From Blepharisma stoltei (lineage: Eukaryota > Ciliophora > Heterotrichea > Heterotrichida > Blepharismidae): a DNA stretch of 64,000 nt. The notes below the pieces were generated by a model, which was not told the DNA's origin, ran no database searches, and saw only the letters and a program-made list of their open reading frames with translations. Location: contig CAJZBQ010000041.1 in NCBI GenBank assembly GCA_914767885.1, positions 625,001 through 689,000 on the forward strand. Direction: 5' to 3'. Shown one piece after another: positions 12,226 to 22,423 of this stretch. Position 1 is the stretch's first letter, and each line of letters begins with the position of its first letter. The position numbers and the translations under genes are program-made.

Positions 12226-15200
12226 TTAAGTTAGTAATTCTGTCGAGCTCCTGAAATATTTCTCTGTAATTTGTGGCACATGTCCTGCTTCTCCACTGAA
12301 CGCGAAGCCGGTGTCTATATAAAATCTTACGTTTTACGGATAGTTTTTGCAAGCTTATTTGTGCCGCAACTTTTTCTTCTAGCGGCAGTTCTTGTAAAGC
12401 TTTTTCTCTATCGCTATCTTCTAGTTCTTCGTCTTCAAGCATCACAATTTTCTTTTTCCTTACTCACCACTCCGTTAACAAAAAATTGGGGGTTTAATTT
12501 TTTTTAAAAAGTATTTATAAAGTAATTTTTTTTCAAAAATTTAAAAAGTCCATATTCGCAAAATTTTTAAATTTTATGTTTTAAAATGAAAGCTGTTTAA
12601 AATTAAGCAGAATTTGATTATACTAATTATAATTTTTTTTCATAAAATTAAAAAAAATTTTGTGTGGGATTTTCCCATAGTTTTGCTCGCTAGCAGAGGG
12701 GAGGAGTTATTAAATCTATCAGCATTGTAGTATGAGTGATAAGAGGCTTGTAGAAAAAAAAGGAAAAAATCAGCAAAATAGAGCATAAATAAGTGTTCCC
12801 ATCTGCGAACATTTGTGTTAGGCTTCCTTTGCTGTCATAATTATCAAGTCATTCACTTACAGGCAGCCATTCAGTTAAAATTGCTAGTATAAAGAAATAC
12901 AATAAAACGCTGACACTGAGAATGGTGAGAGAAAACCAATAATGGGAATAGCTGAATTCTACTACTTTGCCGTTAGCTACTATAACAACAATAGCGAAGA
13001 TAAGAGCTGAGCCTGTCCACATGCTGTTTGTTCGACCCTCTATTGAGGATGTTTCTCCACAAAGAGAAAACATCACGACTATTGTAATTGCTAGTCCTTG
13101 CAAAGAAGCTTCTAAAATTCATAACCAAAATATTGAAGTATTAAAAAGCCTTCCTTTTAGACCTAATAAATAGTGCATCGGATTTCCTTCAAGTCGCTTA
13201 TAAGAAATTTCTTTATCGAATAGCGCATAAATTACAATAGGAAGTGAAGCAAAAAAGATATTAAAAGTCTGATAGGTCCATGTATTATACAAAATCTGCC
13301 CAGAATACGCTGAAAAAATCCCATAACAGAATAAAGGAATTACCAGTAAAACATTTTTATAGAAATTATAGCAAATCAAAGTAGCATTTTTGCGGTAGCT
13401 TTCGCGGCCATGCACAAACATAAGCCTTTTTAGGTAGGAAAATTGAGCAACTGAGTAATCAGAGGCACGGACAGCTTGCGCGCCTTCTAATCCAGCTATT
13501 CCAACTCCTACATGTGCAGCTGTTATCATGTTGACATCATTTGCTCCATCTCCTATACTTAAAGTTCTAGCTCCAATTTTATTATTTCGTATCATCTTGA
13601 CTATATCAGCTTTTTGTTGTGGTGATACTCTGCAGGCCAAAACTACATTGCATTTGTCAGTCACCAATATTAATTTTTTTACTAATTCTCCTCTCATAGC
13701 TTTCAATAGTGCTTCCCCTGAAACCACTAAGGCATAGTGTGTATCAGTGTTTGCCCCAAACGATTTTATCCCCCTATCAAGTTCTTCGCTGACCTGCTGA
13801 CTCCCCTCCATAAGCGAACGAAACCATTGGGAACATTCTTAATTTTTGGTAAAAGCCCACCAAAAATTTTTTTAATATGCAAATTTGAATAAAAAAAATA
13901 TATTTCTACATGAGTGATAATTATTATAATGAAATCTCTAGCTAATTTTGTTGGAATTTAAATAGCTTACTTTTAAATATAAATTTTACAAATTAAATTA
14001 ATTTTACTTCTCAGTTTTTACAATTTGGGACATTTTTAAAATTTCGGGCTCCCACCGGTGAGCGATCAAAATTTTTTTGTTCGCTCACGTAGTGTAGAGT
14101 GAGTTTTTGGAGAAGTCACCAAAATTCTGACCATTTCACTAGTAAGTAAATTACAGGAAAAACCAATATTGACTGCAGTTTCTACCTTGTCTCCTGTGAG
14201 GACCCAAATTTTTACGCCAGCATCTCTCAAAGCTTTAATAGTACTTGGGACATTGTCTTGCAGCTTATCTTCTATAGCTGTAGCGCCTATTAGATTAAGC
14301 TTTTGCTCTATTTCTTCTCCAACTTCATTAACTTTTTCTTCTCTATGGTGGATATCTTGCATGGCTTCTTCAAATTTCAAATTCCAAGCCAAGTATTCGC
14401 TTTCAGATAGCTCTCTACTTGCAATAACCAACGTTCTCAGTCCTTCATTTGCATACTTTTCTAAATGATTCCAAGTTTTAGGTATCAAATCACTTTGGTT
14501 CAGTCTTGGTAATATCACACTATCAGCGCCTTTGCATAATAATTTTATTTTTCCATCTGGATTTTTCACAATTACAGTCATTCTTTTCCTATCACTTGTG
14601 AATTCAATAACATTTAGCAGCTTAAAATGCATTTTCCTTTCCCCAATTTTAATTTCAATATTCATGTCTTGGTCTCTTGCTATAAACTCATACCCAAAAA
14701 ACTTGGCTGCATTAACTAAAGCTAACTCATCAGGGGAACTAGCTTTGTATACAAGCTCGCCGTCTTTCATTTCAGAAATTATAGTGTGGCAGCAAGCTAA
14801 ATGCATCATAAATTCTATAATCATAGGGTCACTATGGTCAAGGCTGTTGTCAACGAAGTCTACATGAGGGATTTTGTATTGCAAATCTAAATGGTCATCG
14901 GTTCCATATGAAGTTCCAAGTACCGAAAATTTCCGAAACTCCATCACATTGCAAGTCAAAGTTCCAGTTTTGTCAGAAAACACGTAATTAATTTGGCCTA
15001 ATTCTTCATTAAGGTTCGAGCTTTGGACACCAGCTGGGGTATCTGTAGGTTCGTAATATAATTTCAAGTCCCATGCAATAAAAACAGCTTGCAAAAATTT
15101 TACCATTTCAAGAGTGACTATTAAAGAAATAGGGACAAAATTTGTAAAAATTAGCGTCCATGTAAAGAAAATTACAATAAATTCAACAAAATCAGCATGG

Positions 15201-16171
15201 CCAGTTCTTGTTAAATCCAAGTAAATATCTGTCTCGTATTTGTAGTCTGTGTATCATATTGCATAATAAGATGCACAAAAAACGCAAATTCCGAGCTGTA
15301 GCAGGAAAATATAAATGACCTCTCTGTTCATATAAGATTCTAGACTTGACACTTTTGCTCGAGATTTGGCAGAATTCAGCATAATTTTGGTTTGGTGGCC
15401 TGTGTATACGACAAGACCTGCAATTCAATCAGTGTTTTTTAATGAAGATCCTCTTAATAAAAATTGTTCATTAGATAGTGCACTAGTTATTCCTTCAATC
15501 TTTAAGAGACCATTGAAATTATAAATCATTGGATTTGGGTCTTCACATTTAACACTACATGTAAAATAATCAAATTTGCTCGGATCAGAAAAATACTCCT
15601 GTGTGCTTTTATTCGCCAATTTATGTTTTAAATTGGTTTCTCCATCTAGATTTTTCGTTTCAATATAACAAATTCCTTTTGTGTCGCAGCTTGATAGTAA
15701 AATCATATCAGCAGGAAAATATTCGTCTTTACTCACAAATAAAACATCCCCGACCTTTACTTGCTCCCATTTTATTTTGACTCATTGACTATTTTGTCTT
15801 TTCTTTATTAATCGATTGTTTTCTTCATTATCTGATCTTTTCCTTTTCATATCTTCAAGCAAATCTTTAATTGCACTAACAGTCAAGACAAAACCTAAAG
15901 GCAATAAAATGTTTGGGACTCCTCCAGATACTGATATTTCTGGAATAGCTTGTAAAACTGCAACTACAAGGAAATAAACGTTTGCCAGTTTTTGGAACTG
16001 GAATCATAAATTTTTAGGGAGGAAGGTAACACAGTTATATTTGCTTGTAGAAATTTTGTTGAAAGGGAAAGGGTTGATTTCTGGTAAAGGGATTTTGAAA
16101 TTCCTTTCAGACATAACGAGAGTCGTTGCTCTTCTGCGAGATATATCGCTTTCTATAAGAGGGTCCTTCAT
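12226..16171 (-). CDS. P4-type ATPase (phospholipid flippase)
   Basis: 1,126 codons once two family A MITEs (12463-12706, 13801-14099) and a 16-nt intron (12315-12330) are removed. Motifs in order: FPFNKISTSKYNCVTFLPKNL at the N-terminus, KVGDVLFVSKDEYFPAD, NLDGETNLK, DKTGTLTCN (phosphorylated Asp), DELALVNAAK, WVLTGDK, SIGDGANDVNMI, then the C-terminal membrane helices (PLFCYGIFSAYSGQ) and a tail with GFAFSGEAG. NLDGETNLK and the QxxA-like N-terminal helix mark the P4 class, which flips phospholipids to the cytosolic leaflet. The tail after the last helix (from IRKKKIVMLEDEELED) lies beyond the first MITE and could be mistaken for a separate small gene; joining at TAA keeps the frame. Several TGA codons encode Trp. 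Confidence 0.93.
12315..12330 (-). other. 16-nt GT-AG intron in the P4-ATPase tail
   Basis: On the minus strand gtaagattttatatag is removed between AAAC and ACACC. This joins QKLSVK to HTGFAFSGEAG and carries the frame to the TAA at 12226. Without it the frame runs on into an unrelated basic sequence. Confidence 0.8.
12463..12706 (+). mobile_element. MITE family A, degenerate copy in the P4-ATPase tail (TTA)
   Basis: TTA flanks at 12460-12462 and 12707-12709. The copy is 244 bp, hairpin end at the left but eroded (ctcaccactccgttaac), right end gctagcagaggggaggag. The interior keeps the family core (aaaattttatgttttaaaa, gtttaaaattaagcag). Excision joins MLIDL to IRKKKIV. Confidence 0.85.
13801..14099 (-). 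mobile_element. MITE family A in the P4-ATPase gene, TGA duplication
   Basis: The flanks are TGA at 13798-13800 and 14100-14102, with no TA. The copy is 299 bp; tandem end left (ctcccctccataagcgaac), hairpin end right (gtgagcgatc...gttcgctcacg). Excision keeping one TGA joins TSPKT to QQVSEELD in frame. Confidence 0.88.
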
Positions 16172-16389
16172 TTTATTCTACCTCTAATAGTTATATAATG
16201 ATTTATGGTACTGAAAACTCCTGATAGATTACTGTGATTATTTTCATAATTCGAATACGCGAATTAAATAATTTTATCAACTTTCCAATTTTACTTTAAG
16301 AGAATAGGATCTATTGATTTGGAGCGACTTAAAAATATGCAATTGGAAGCTTTGCATCAGAGGAGATAGGATTATACTATTATAATTTG

Positions 16390-16684
16390 ACAATATTAAA
16401 AATGTCAGTTAGGGATATGTCCTAGCTCCTGCCACAAACAGGATGGACTTATAAACCGAGCTTAGTGAGAGAAGTCTAGCTTCTTGAGAGTCTCAGCTTG
16501 AAGAGAAGGGTCGGTGCTGATCCTGTCACTGACTAGAGACATCTTACAGGCTTATTAACTTTAACGGTTCGACGGTTAAGCCGGTTCACCTACCGTTGTT
16601 CAGAGCTGTTAATTTAGCTGAACCTCAAGTGAAGGGGAATTTCAGGCACAAAAAATGCTACAGTAATTATATTAAAAAATTAAA
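16390..16684. repeat. Retroposon-like repeat, family S2 (11-bp flanking duplication)
   Basis: A GC-richer block between the P4-ATPase and amylase genes, flanked by ATTATAATTTG at 16379-16389 and 16685-16695. It begins acaatattaaaaatg, as does its relative at 18769, and shares with it a nearly identical segment around ggttcgacggttaagccg...cacctaccgttgttcagagctgt at about 16565-16609. That segment can fold (cgacggt with accgttg). It could also be a structured non-coding RNA gene; the AT-rich duplication alone is weak evidence. Confidence 0.55.
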
Positions 16685-16999
16685 ATTATAATTTGGGATT
16701 TATTGCAAAATAATCAAAATTAGAAACAAGAACGAAGTTTTACAAGTTATTATATTTGAAGTTCACAGTCTTTTATTAGACTTAATATTAATTATTGCTA
16801 GGCATTTGATAATACTTATGCTGCATCATTTTCAAATATAAAGACGAAATTATTAAGGGTTAATTTATTTTAAGTTAATATTGATTATTAATTGCATGAA
16901 TTAATTTATTCCTCAAAATGTCTATTTTCGAATTGGCCAAATCTTTATACACAATTTTATTTTAGCTAAAATTAATGAATAACTATTTAGTTACTCTTC

Positions 17000-18652
17000 T
17001 TAATTTGAGAGCTGGTAAAGCTTGACTTCACCTTGCGAAAGATAAACTGGAACTCCGCTACTTGTCACAGTCACACAATCGCTGGCCCAGAAAATATTGC
17101 AAAGCTTGTCACCAACCTTATAAGGATGATAAGAAACTGTATAGGACAAGTTGTTATCAGTATTACTGAAAGCCATCATTGCCATCCCTCTAGTAAAGCA
17201 ATAGAAGTTGGTATCCACATACCTTTCAATCACTGGATAATTCCAAATTTGATTGTTCTTTCTATAGTGAACAACCTTAGAAACAAACTGGTACATCTGA
17301 GAATTGGTATTCTGCAAGTTAGTCCAAAGGATTTCTCTATTATAAGGATCATTTCCACCAGCATAGCCTTGCTCGTCTCCGTAGTAGAGAATAGGGATGC
17401 CAGTCCAAGTCATGCTCCAGGCAATGGCATTTTGGAACCTGTTAATCTTGTAATAGTTGTATAGGAATCTTGGATTGTCATGATTATCCACGAAGTTTCC
17501 TAATAAATTGACGTTTTTGAAGGCACTTTCTTCTTGGCTCTTGAAGTCTCTCACTTTATAGAAAGATTGTCCGCTTTGGAACAAGTCTTTAATAAGCCAA
17601 AACATCGGGTAATTTAGAGTGGCATCAGTAGGTCCTTGGTATCCAGCATTTACATTGATGCTACCATTATCGACCTCGCATACTGTATATACTCCGCTTG
17701 CTTGAGAAAACAATGACCAGAACCAAGTTGGGACTTCCATACAAGTGTCAATTCTGAGTCCGTCAAGATTGTATTTGGTTACAATCCATTGCACCCAGTT
17801 TAATAGCTGGTCTTTGACGTATGGGACTGTCTGGTTTAAGTCGGGAAGATCAGCAAGCCAACAGTTTTCAATGCTCCATTGGTTATTTCAGTCAATTTGG
17901 CAATATGGATGGTAATATGACTGTTGGTTAAATGGGTTGATGGACCCAACATTATTAAGGCCTACAGGGCCAACATGGTTTGCGACGACATCAAGCATGA
18001 CCCACATGCCTCTTGAGTGCATGGCACTGACTAAGTTAATAAAGTCCTGCTCACTTCCAAAATGAGAATTCAAGGAAAAGAAGTCTTGGGCCCAATAGCC
18101 ATGGTACCCACCATCTGTATTTGCGACAACTGGAGAAAGCCATATGGCATCAAAGCCCATGTTCTGAATATAATCAAGGTTGTTCATAATTCCAACCCAG
18201 CCACCACCACAATAATTGCCTCACTCTCCCTCAAGTTATCAAAGCATTATATTTTGTAAATTATTCCCATTTTAAGAGCGAGCATAAATTGATTATATAA
18301 ATTTTTTCTTATAAACAAGATTTATATAGCCAACAGTTTTTATAATAAGATTCCCAGTTAATTCTATGAAATTTAAGACAGCCCGTATTCTTAAAAAGAA
18401 ATTTTTACAAGTTGAAATAGTTTTCATTTACAAATATTTGCAATTGTGATTTCTAAAACCAAAAATTGTATAGCTCTTCAAATTCTAAAAAAATTATCGC
18501 TCACAAGGGAGTAAATTCCCACAACCGCTAGTGTCTCCGTTATTTCTGGCAAATCTATCAGTAAGGAGCTGATAAATTGTCCTCGACTGCCATTGAGAAG
18601 CGGAACCTGCAAGTGCAACAGCAAGAATGAACGAGATCAATAACAACCTCAT
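17000..18652 (-). CDS. Secreted GH13 alpha-amylase (fungal TAKA-like)
   Basis: 453 codons after removing a 288-bp MITE (18224-18511). The N-terminus MRLLLISFILAVALAGSAS is a clear signal peptide. GH13 features in order: QWQSRTIYQLLTDRFAR, CGGGWVGIMNNLDYIQNMGFDAIWLSPV, DVVANH, GLRIDT (nucleophile Asp near 205), CEVDNG (acid/base Glu near 229), FVDNHDNPR (Asp near 295) and GIPILYYGDEQGYAGG. These positions nearly equal those of Aspergillus TAKA-amylase (206, 230, 297). It hydrolyses alpha-1,4 bonds in starch and glycogen, probably in food vacuoles or outside the cell. The C-terminal beta domain is present. A TGA Trp codon occurs at about 17889. The MITE lies between residues 47 and 49, so the unexcised germline gene would make only the signal peptide and about 30 residues. 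Confidence 0.95.
18224..18511. mobile_element. Diverged MITE of the A group in the amylase gene
   Basis: The ends are ctctccct...ttatcgctcacaagggag, flanked by TCA at 18221-18223 and TAA at 18512-18514. The duplication copies differ, so one has mutated or the copy is old. Excision keeping either copy restores the frame (GN-L or W-GNYCGGGW). Confidence 0.75.
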
Positions 18653-18768
18653 TTTATTATTATAAGCCAATTTTTATTAGTTCGACAAATGGATGACAAG
18701 TTTTCAGTGAAAACAGCCTTGAGAATTTAATAATGAAACATGGAGATTACCGAATTTAAATAGAAATC

Positions 18769-19080
18769 ACAATTAAAAATGGTGGCATAGGTTAGGGGTT
18801 CAGTCCCCTAGTCCTTTTCCTAGTGAGGGAAGTTCCGACTTTCTGAAGGAAATCAGCATTTGGGACTGCTTCGGCAGCCCCAGATTGTCATTTACAAGCT
18901 CAAGAAAGAGAGAGAGACTCGTCCGGGCCAGAGGCGTCTGTAATGGTTCGACGGTTAAGCCGATTCCACCTACCGTTGTTCAGAGCTGTACGCCCAGAGG
19001 ATAGAATTATGAAGGAGGAGCTTTACAGTTAAAACCCTAAGCTAAGTGGGGGTTTGGCAGAGTTATCGTAATCTTAATCC
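18769..19080. repeat. Retroposon-like repeat, family S2 (12-bp flanking duplication)
   Basis: Flanked by TAAATAGAAATC at 18757-18768 and 19081-19092. It starts acaattaaaaatggtggcat and has tRNA-promoter-like segments (tggcataggttagg, ggttcagtcccc). It shares the ggttcgacggttaagcc segment (18944-18990) with the repeat at 16390 and a second weaker block (tagtgagggaagtt against tagtgagagaagtc). A short run gagggaagttccgac also resembles CR-I of RNase P RNA, so a non-coding RNA origin is possible. Confidence 0.6.
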
Positions 19081-19209
19081 TAAATAGAAATCTCACCTAA
19101 ATATTGTTGAAAAAATTGATTTTAAATAAAAAATTATTTCGTGCAGTATAAAAGCAGGAAAATTAATGGAAAATTCGAGAGTATAAAAAAACGGATTATA
19201 AGAGGTATA

Positions 19210-20449
19210 TGGTCAAGCATAGGTCGCAACCCCACACCCCCACCCCCCCATCCCGGCTTTTTAATGGTACCCCACCCCCCCCTAAAAAATGGCACACCCC
19301 ACCCCCCCTAATATAGCATAAATATATGACAAATGCCAATTTAGAGCAGACGTAATAAATAAATTATTATTTTAAATATTCAAAATTACTGATTTATACA
19401 ATGTCCACATAGCGTAGCACAATCGATTAAGGAGTAGGTGGAATGAGGTGAGAATTTCCTATAACTACTAACTCCCCCCCCCCCCCTCCGTGAGCGAACA
19501 AAACCATTAGAAAAATCGCCATTTTTTGACCCAAAAAACCCACCCTCCGTGAGTGAACAAAAATTTTTTTAATAGAAAAAATTTTAATGAAAAAAATTTT
19601 GATATATAAGTGATAATTAGTATAATGAAATCTAGAGCTAATTCTGTTTAATTTTAAACAAATTGCGTTTTAAAACATAAATTTTGCAAATTAAATTAAT
19701 ATTTGCTTCCCAATTTTTGCAAATTAGGATTTTTTTAAATTTCGAAAAAAATATTTTTTATAAAAATTTATATATAAATTTTTTTAAAAAAAAAAATTAA
19801 CCCCCCTCCGTGAGCGAACAAAATTTTTTTGTTCGCTCACGGAGGGGGGGGGGGAGTAAGCACACCACATATGAAAATTTGTTAGCGAGCATAATAATGA
19901 TCTTTGGTATTAATTAGCATTATATCCTGCATATATTTATGAACTTTGTGGAACAATGGCTAAAAGTCGAATTAGAGATCCAAAAGTAAAACTGGCAATA
20001 GCAAATACTATTTTATTACCACTATTGAATCCTGTTACCAATTCAGTCCTGCAATCCTTTTACAATGGACATTAGATTAGCTTTAATGTATGAATCAATA
20101 AATTTAATGCAAGTTATTGTGTTGTGCTTGGCTCATTTAATAATTAATGCCATTATCTATATCTTTGGCATTATATTTATAAATATAAAAAGCAAATTTA
20201 ATATATTTTCTAATTAATTGCTAATTAATTTAAATTTATTAATTAATCATAAATATAAAGTAATTTGTGGACTTAATTTATCAATATAGTGTTTTAATTG
20301 GGCTATATTTAATTTATTTTGCTTATTTCCTATCAATTACTTCTATAGAATAAACCCGAGAGGGGGGGTGGGGGTGCCATCTTTGAAAGGGGGGTGGGGG
20401 GTACCATTTTTAGGGGGGTGGGGGTGTGGTTGCTACCTATGCTTGGCCA
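19210..20449. mobile_element. 1.24-kb TIR element with C/G-rich ends and 6-bp duplication
   Basis: Flanked by GGTATA (19204-19209 and 20450-20455). The ends are tggtcaagcataggtcgcaa and its near complement ttgctacctatgcttggcca, each next to arrays of ccccaccccccc (left) or ggggggtgggg (right). The interior holds a family A MITE and about 500 bp of AT-rich sequence with no open frame. The element at 46822 has the same ends and duplication length. Confidence 0.8.
19472..19856 (-). mobile_element. MITE family A, near-consensus copy nested in the TIR element (TAA)
   Basis: TAA at 19469-19471 and 19857-19859. The copy is 385 bp. Tandem repeats at the left, perfect hairpin at the right (ccctccgtgagcgaac...gttcgctcacggaggg). 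It is one of the best-preserved copies. Confidence 0.92.
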
Positions 20450-20619
20450 GGTATATATAAAATAATTTTAAAACATTTTTTTAAAGCAAATGGATTTCAA
20501 GCCATTAGGATAAGAATTAATTAAAAGGCATTTTTTGCAATTTATTTTTATAGATTTCTGAGATCGATTATATCAGCATTTCGAATTTATTCGGTTCTGA
20601 ATCTAACTATAATAAATAA

Positions 20620-22368
20620 ATGGCTTGGATTAAAGTGCTAGCTGTCGCAATCGCGATATCAAGTATTTGTGCTCAAACACCAGAGGATACCCTGACTGAG
20701 CCAGTGGCTGCAGCTCCATACCCTGCTGGTGACAACACAGAATTACCATCTACCACCGTCGAACCTTACACTGAAGAAGAAAGCAGCGTCGAAACTGCCC
20801 CAGAAGAGACTACTGAAGAAGCTACTGAAGGCGTAGGCTCCACTGAAGAGGCTGCTACAAGCGAAGAGGAAACTTCCCAAGATGGGCAAACCTCTGAGGA
20901 ATCAACTCAAGAAGAGACTTTAACTGAAGAAGAAACCCCAGTTGAAGAAGAAACATCCACAGGTGAAGAAGAAACACCATCAGAGGAAGAGGATGACCCT
21001 ACTAGAGAAGAGACACCTCCTTCAACAGGAGGAGAGACTGACCCAACTCAAGAAGAAGCTCCTTCAACTGAGGAGGAGGCAGATTCTACCCAAGAAGAGG
21101 AAACACCAACAGAAGAAGAGACTGACCCTACTCAAGAAGAGGAAACATCCACAGGTGAAGAAGAAACACCAACAGAGGAAGAGACTGACCCTACTCAAGA
21201 AGAGGAAGCCCATTCAACAGAGGAAGAGACTGACCCAACTCAAGAAGAGGAAACCCCTTCAACTGAGGAGGAAACCGATCCTACCCAAGAAGAAGAAACT
21301 CCAACAGAAGAAGAGACTGATCCTACTCAAGAAGAAGAAACATCTACAGGCGAAGAAGAAGCCTCAGAAGGCACTGAAGAGGAGGGCACCACTGAAGAAA
21401 CAGAAACTCCAACTGAAGAGGAATCTACTCCTACTGAAGAGGAATCAACTCCTACTGAAGAAGAATCAAGTTCTACTGAAGAAGAAACTTTTCCTCACTC
21501 CCCCCCATCCTTGATCGAACGATTGACTGTAAAAATTCCTAAAAATTGGGGAAATTAACCCCCATCCTTGATAGAACGATTTTCATATCATGCAAATTTT
21601 TATATATATAAAAATATATTAGTAATCAAAAGCTTGGGAAGATGTACCTAATGAAGTTGTTTTCAGAGCTCTGAGACGACAGAAAGCTGCGGAATCAACC
21701 ATCCGAAGTGATTTAGTCATCAACCTAGGCTTAAAAACTAAATAATCTAATAAAAGAGAGATTCTTTAAAATTTAAAAAAAAAAAAAAATTAATTCAATA
21801 AGGAACAAATTAAAATTTATACGGTTTTAAAAGGGTAAATAATAAATCAAAATATTAAAAATTGGTATTTTATGAAATTAATTCAATTTTTTGCTGTAAA
21901 AATAATTATTAAATACTCTTTAACACTCTTATTTAAAAGTAAATAAAAAAAAATATATATATATATTTTTTATTTTATATATAATTTTTTTTTCCAAAAA
22001 AAATTTTTTAACCCCCATCCTTGATCGAACGATGGCGAGTCGTTCGATCAAGGATGGGGGGGAGTCAGCCACTCGACGAAGATGACGACTTTGATGACGT
22101 CACAAGAAAAAGCATAAACGTTAACCTCGTCCAAATGGGAGTCAAAGTTGTTATGCCAGAAACTCCAAAGAAAGACTCCATTTATACTGCTAAAACAACT
22201 GAGTCAGGTTGGGGGATGACACTTATTCAATTAGGAGCTATTGCTGGAGTCGCGTATTTCGGCGGAAAATACTACTTTTCTTACCGAAAGCGCTCCACAA
22301 GAGTCAAATATGCATTCCAAGAAGGTGAATCTCAAGCTCCATACAGCAGACTCATCAAATCTATATAG
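20620..22368 (+). CDS. Secreted or surface Glu/Thr-rich repeat protein with C-terminal membrane helix
   Basis: 392 codons after removing a family C MITE (21498-22064). Residues 1-18 are a signal peptide (MAWIKVLAVAIAISSICA). Residues about 20-290 are extremely acidic and made of imperfect repeats of EEETDPTQEEETP and TEEESTPTEEE. After the MITE come QPLDEDDDFDDVTRKSINVN, one membrane segment (MTLIQLGAIAGVAYFGGKYYF) and a short basic tail (YRKRSTRVKYAF). The topology suggests a type I membrane protein with a negatively charged stalk. I do not recognise a family. The repeat DNA is itself near-tandem and makes a long accidental Lys-rich frame. Confidence 0.8.
21498..22064 (-). mobile_element. 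MITE family C, TCA duplication
   Basis: Flanked by TCA (21495-21497 and 22065-22067), no TA. The terminal sequence is ctccccccatccttgatcgaac. The left end has two same-direction copies about 65 bp apart; the right end is a hairpin (aacccccatccttgatcgaac then its complement). Excision joins EEETFP to QPLDEDDD in frame. Confidence 0.88.
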
Positions 22369-22423
22369 GATACTTAAATTTATAATTATTTTATAGATTT
22401 CCTCAATATTTTAAAAATATATC

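Noticed and set aside
18769-19080. RNase P RNA gene
   Set aside because: A CR-I-like run is present, but I could not place CR-V or the rest of the fold, and the block is flanked by a 12-bp direct repeat and has a relative nearby; kept only as an alternative.
20942-21514. 190-codon Lys/Leu-rich frame
   Set aside because: It is the shifted reading of the Glu/Thr repeat region and has extreme composition.
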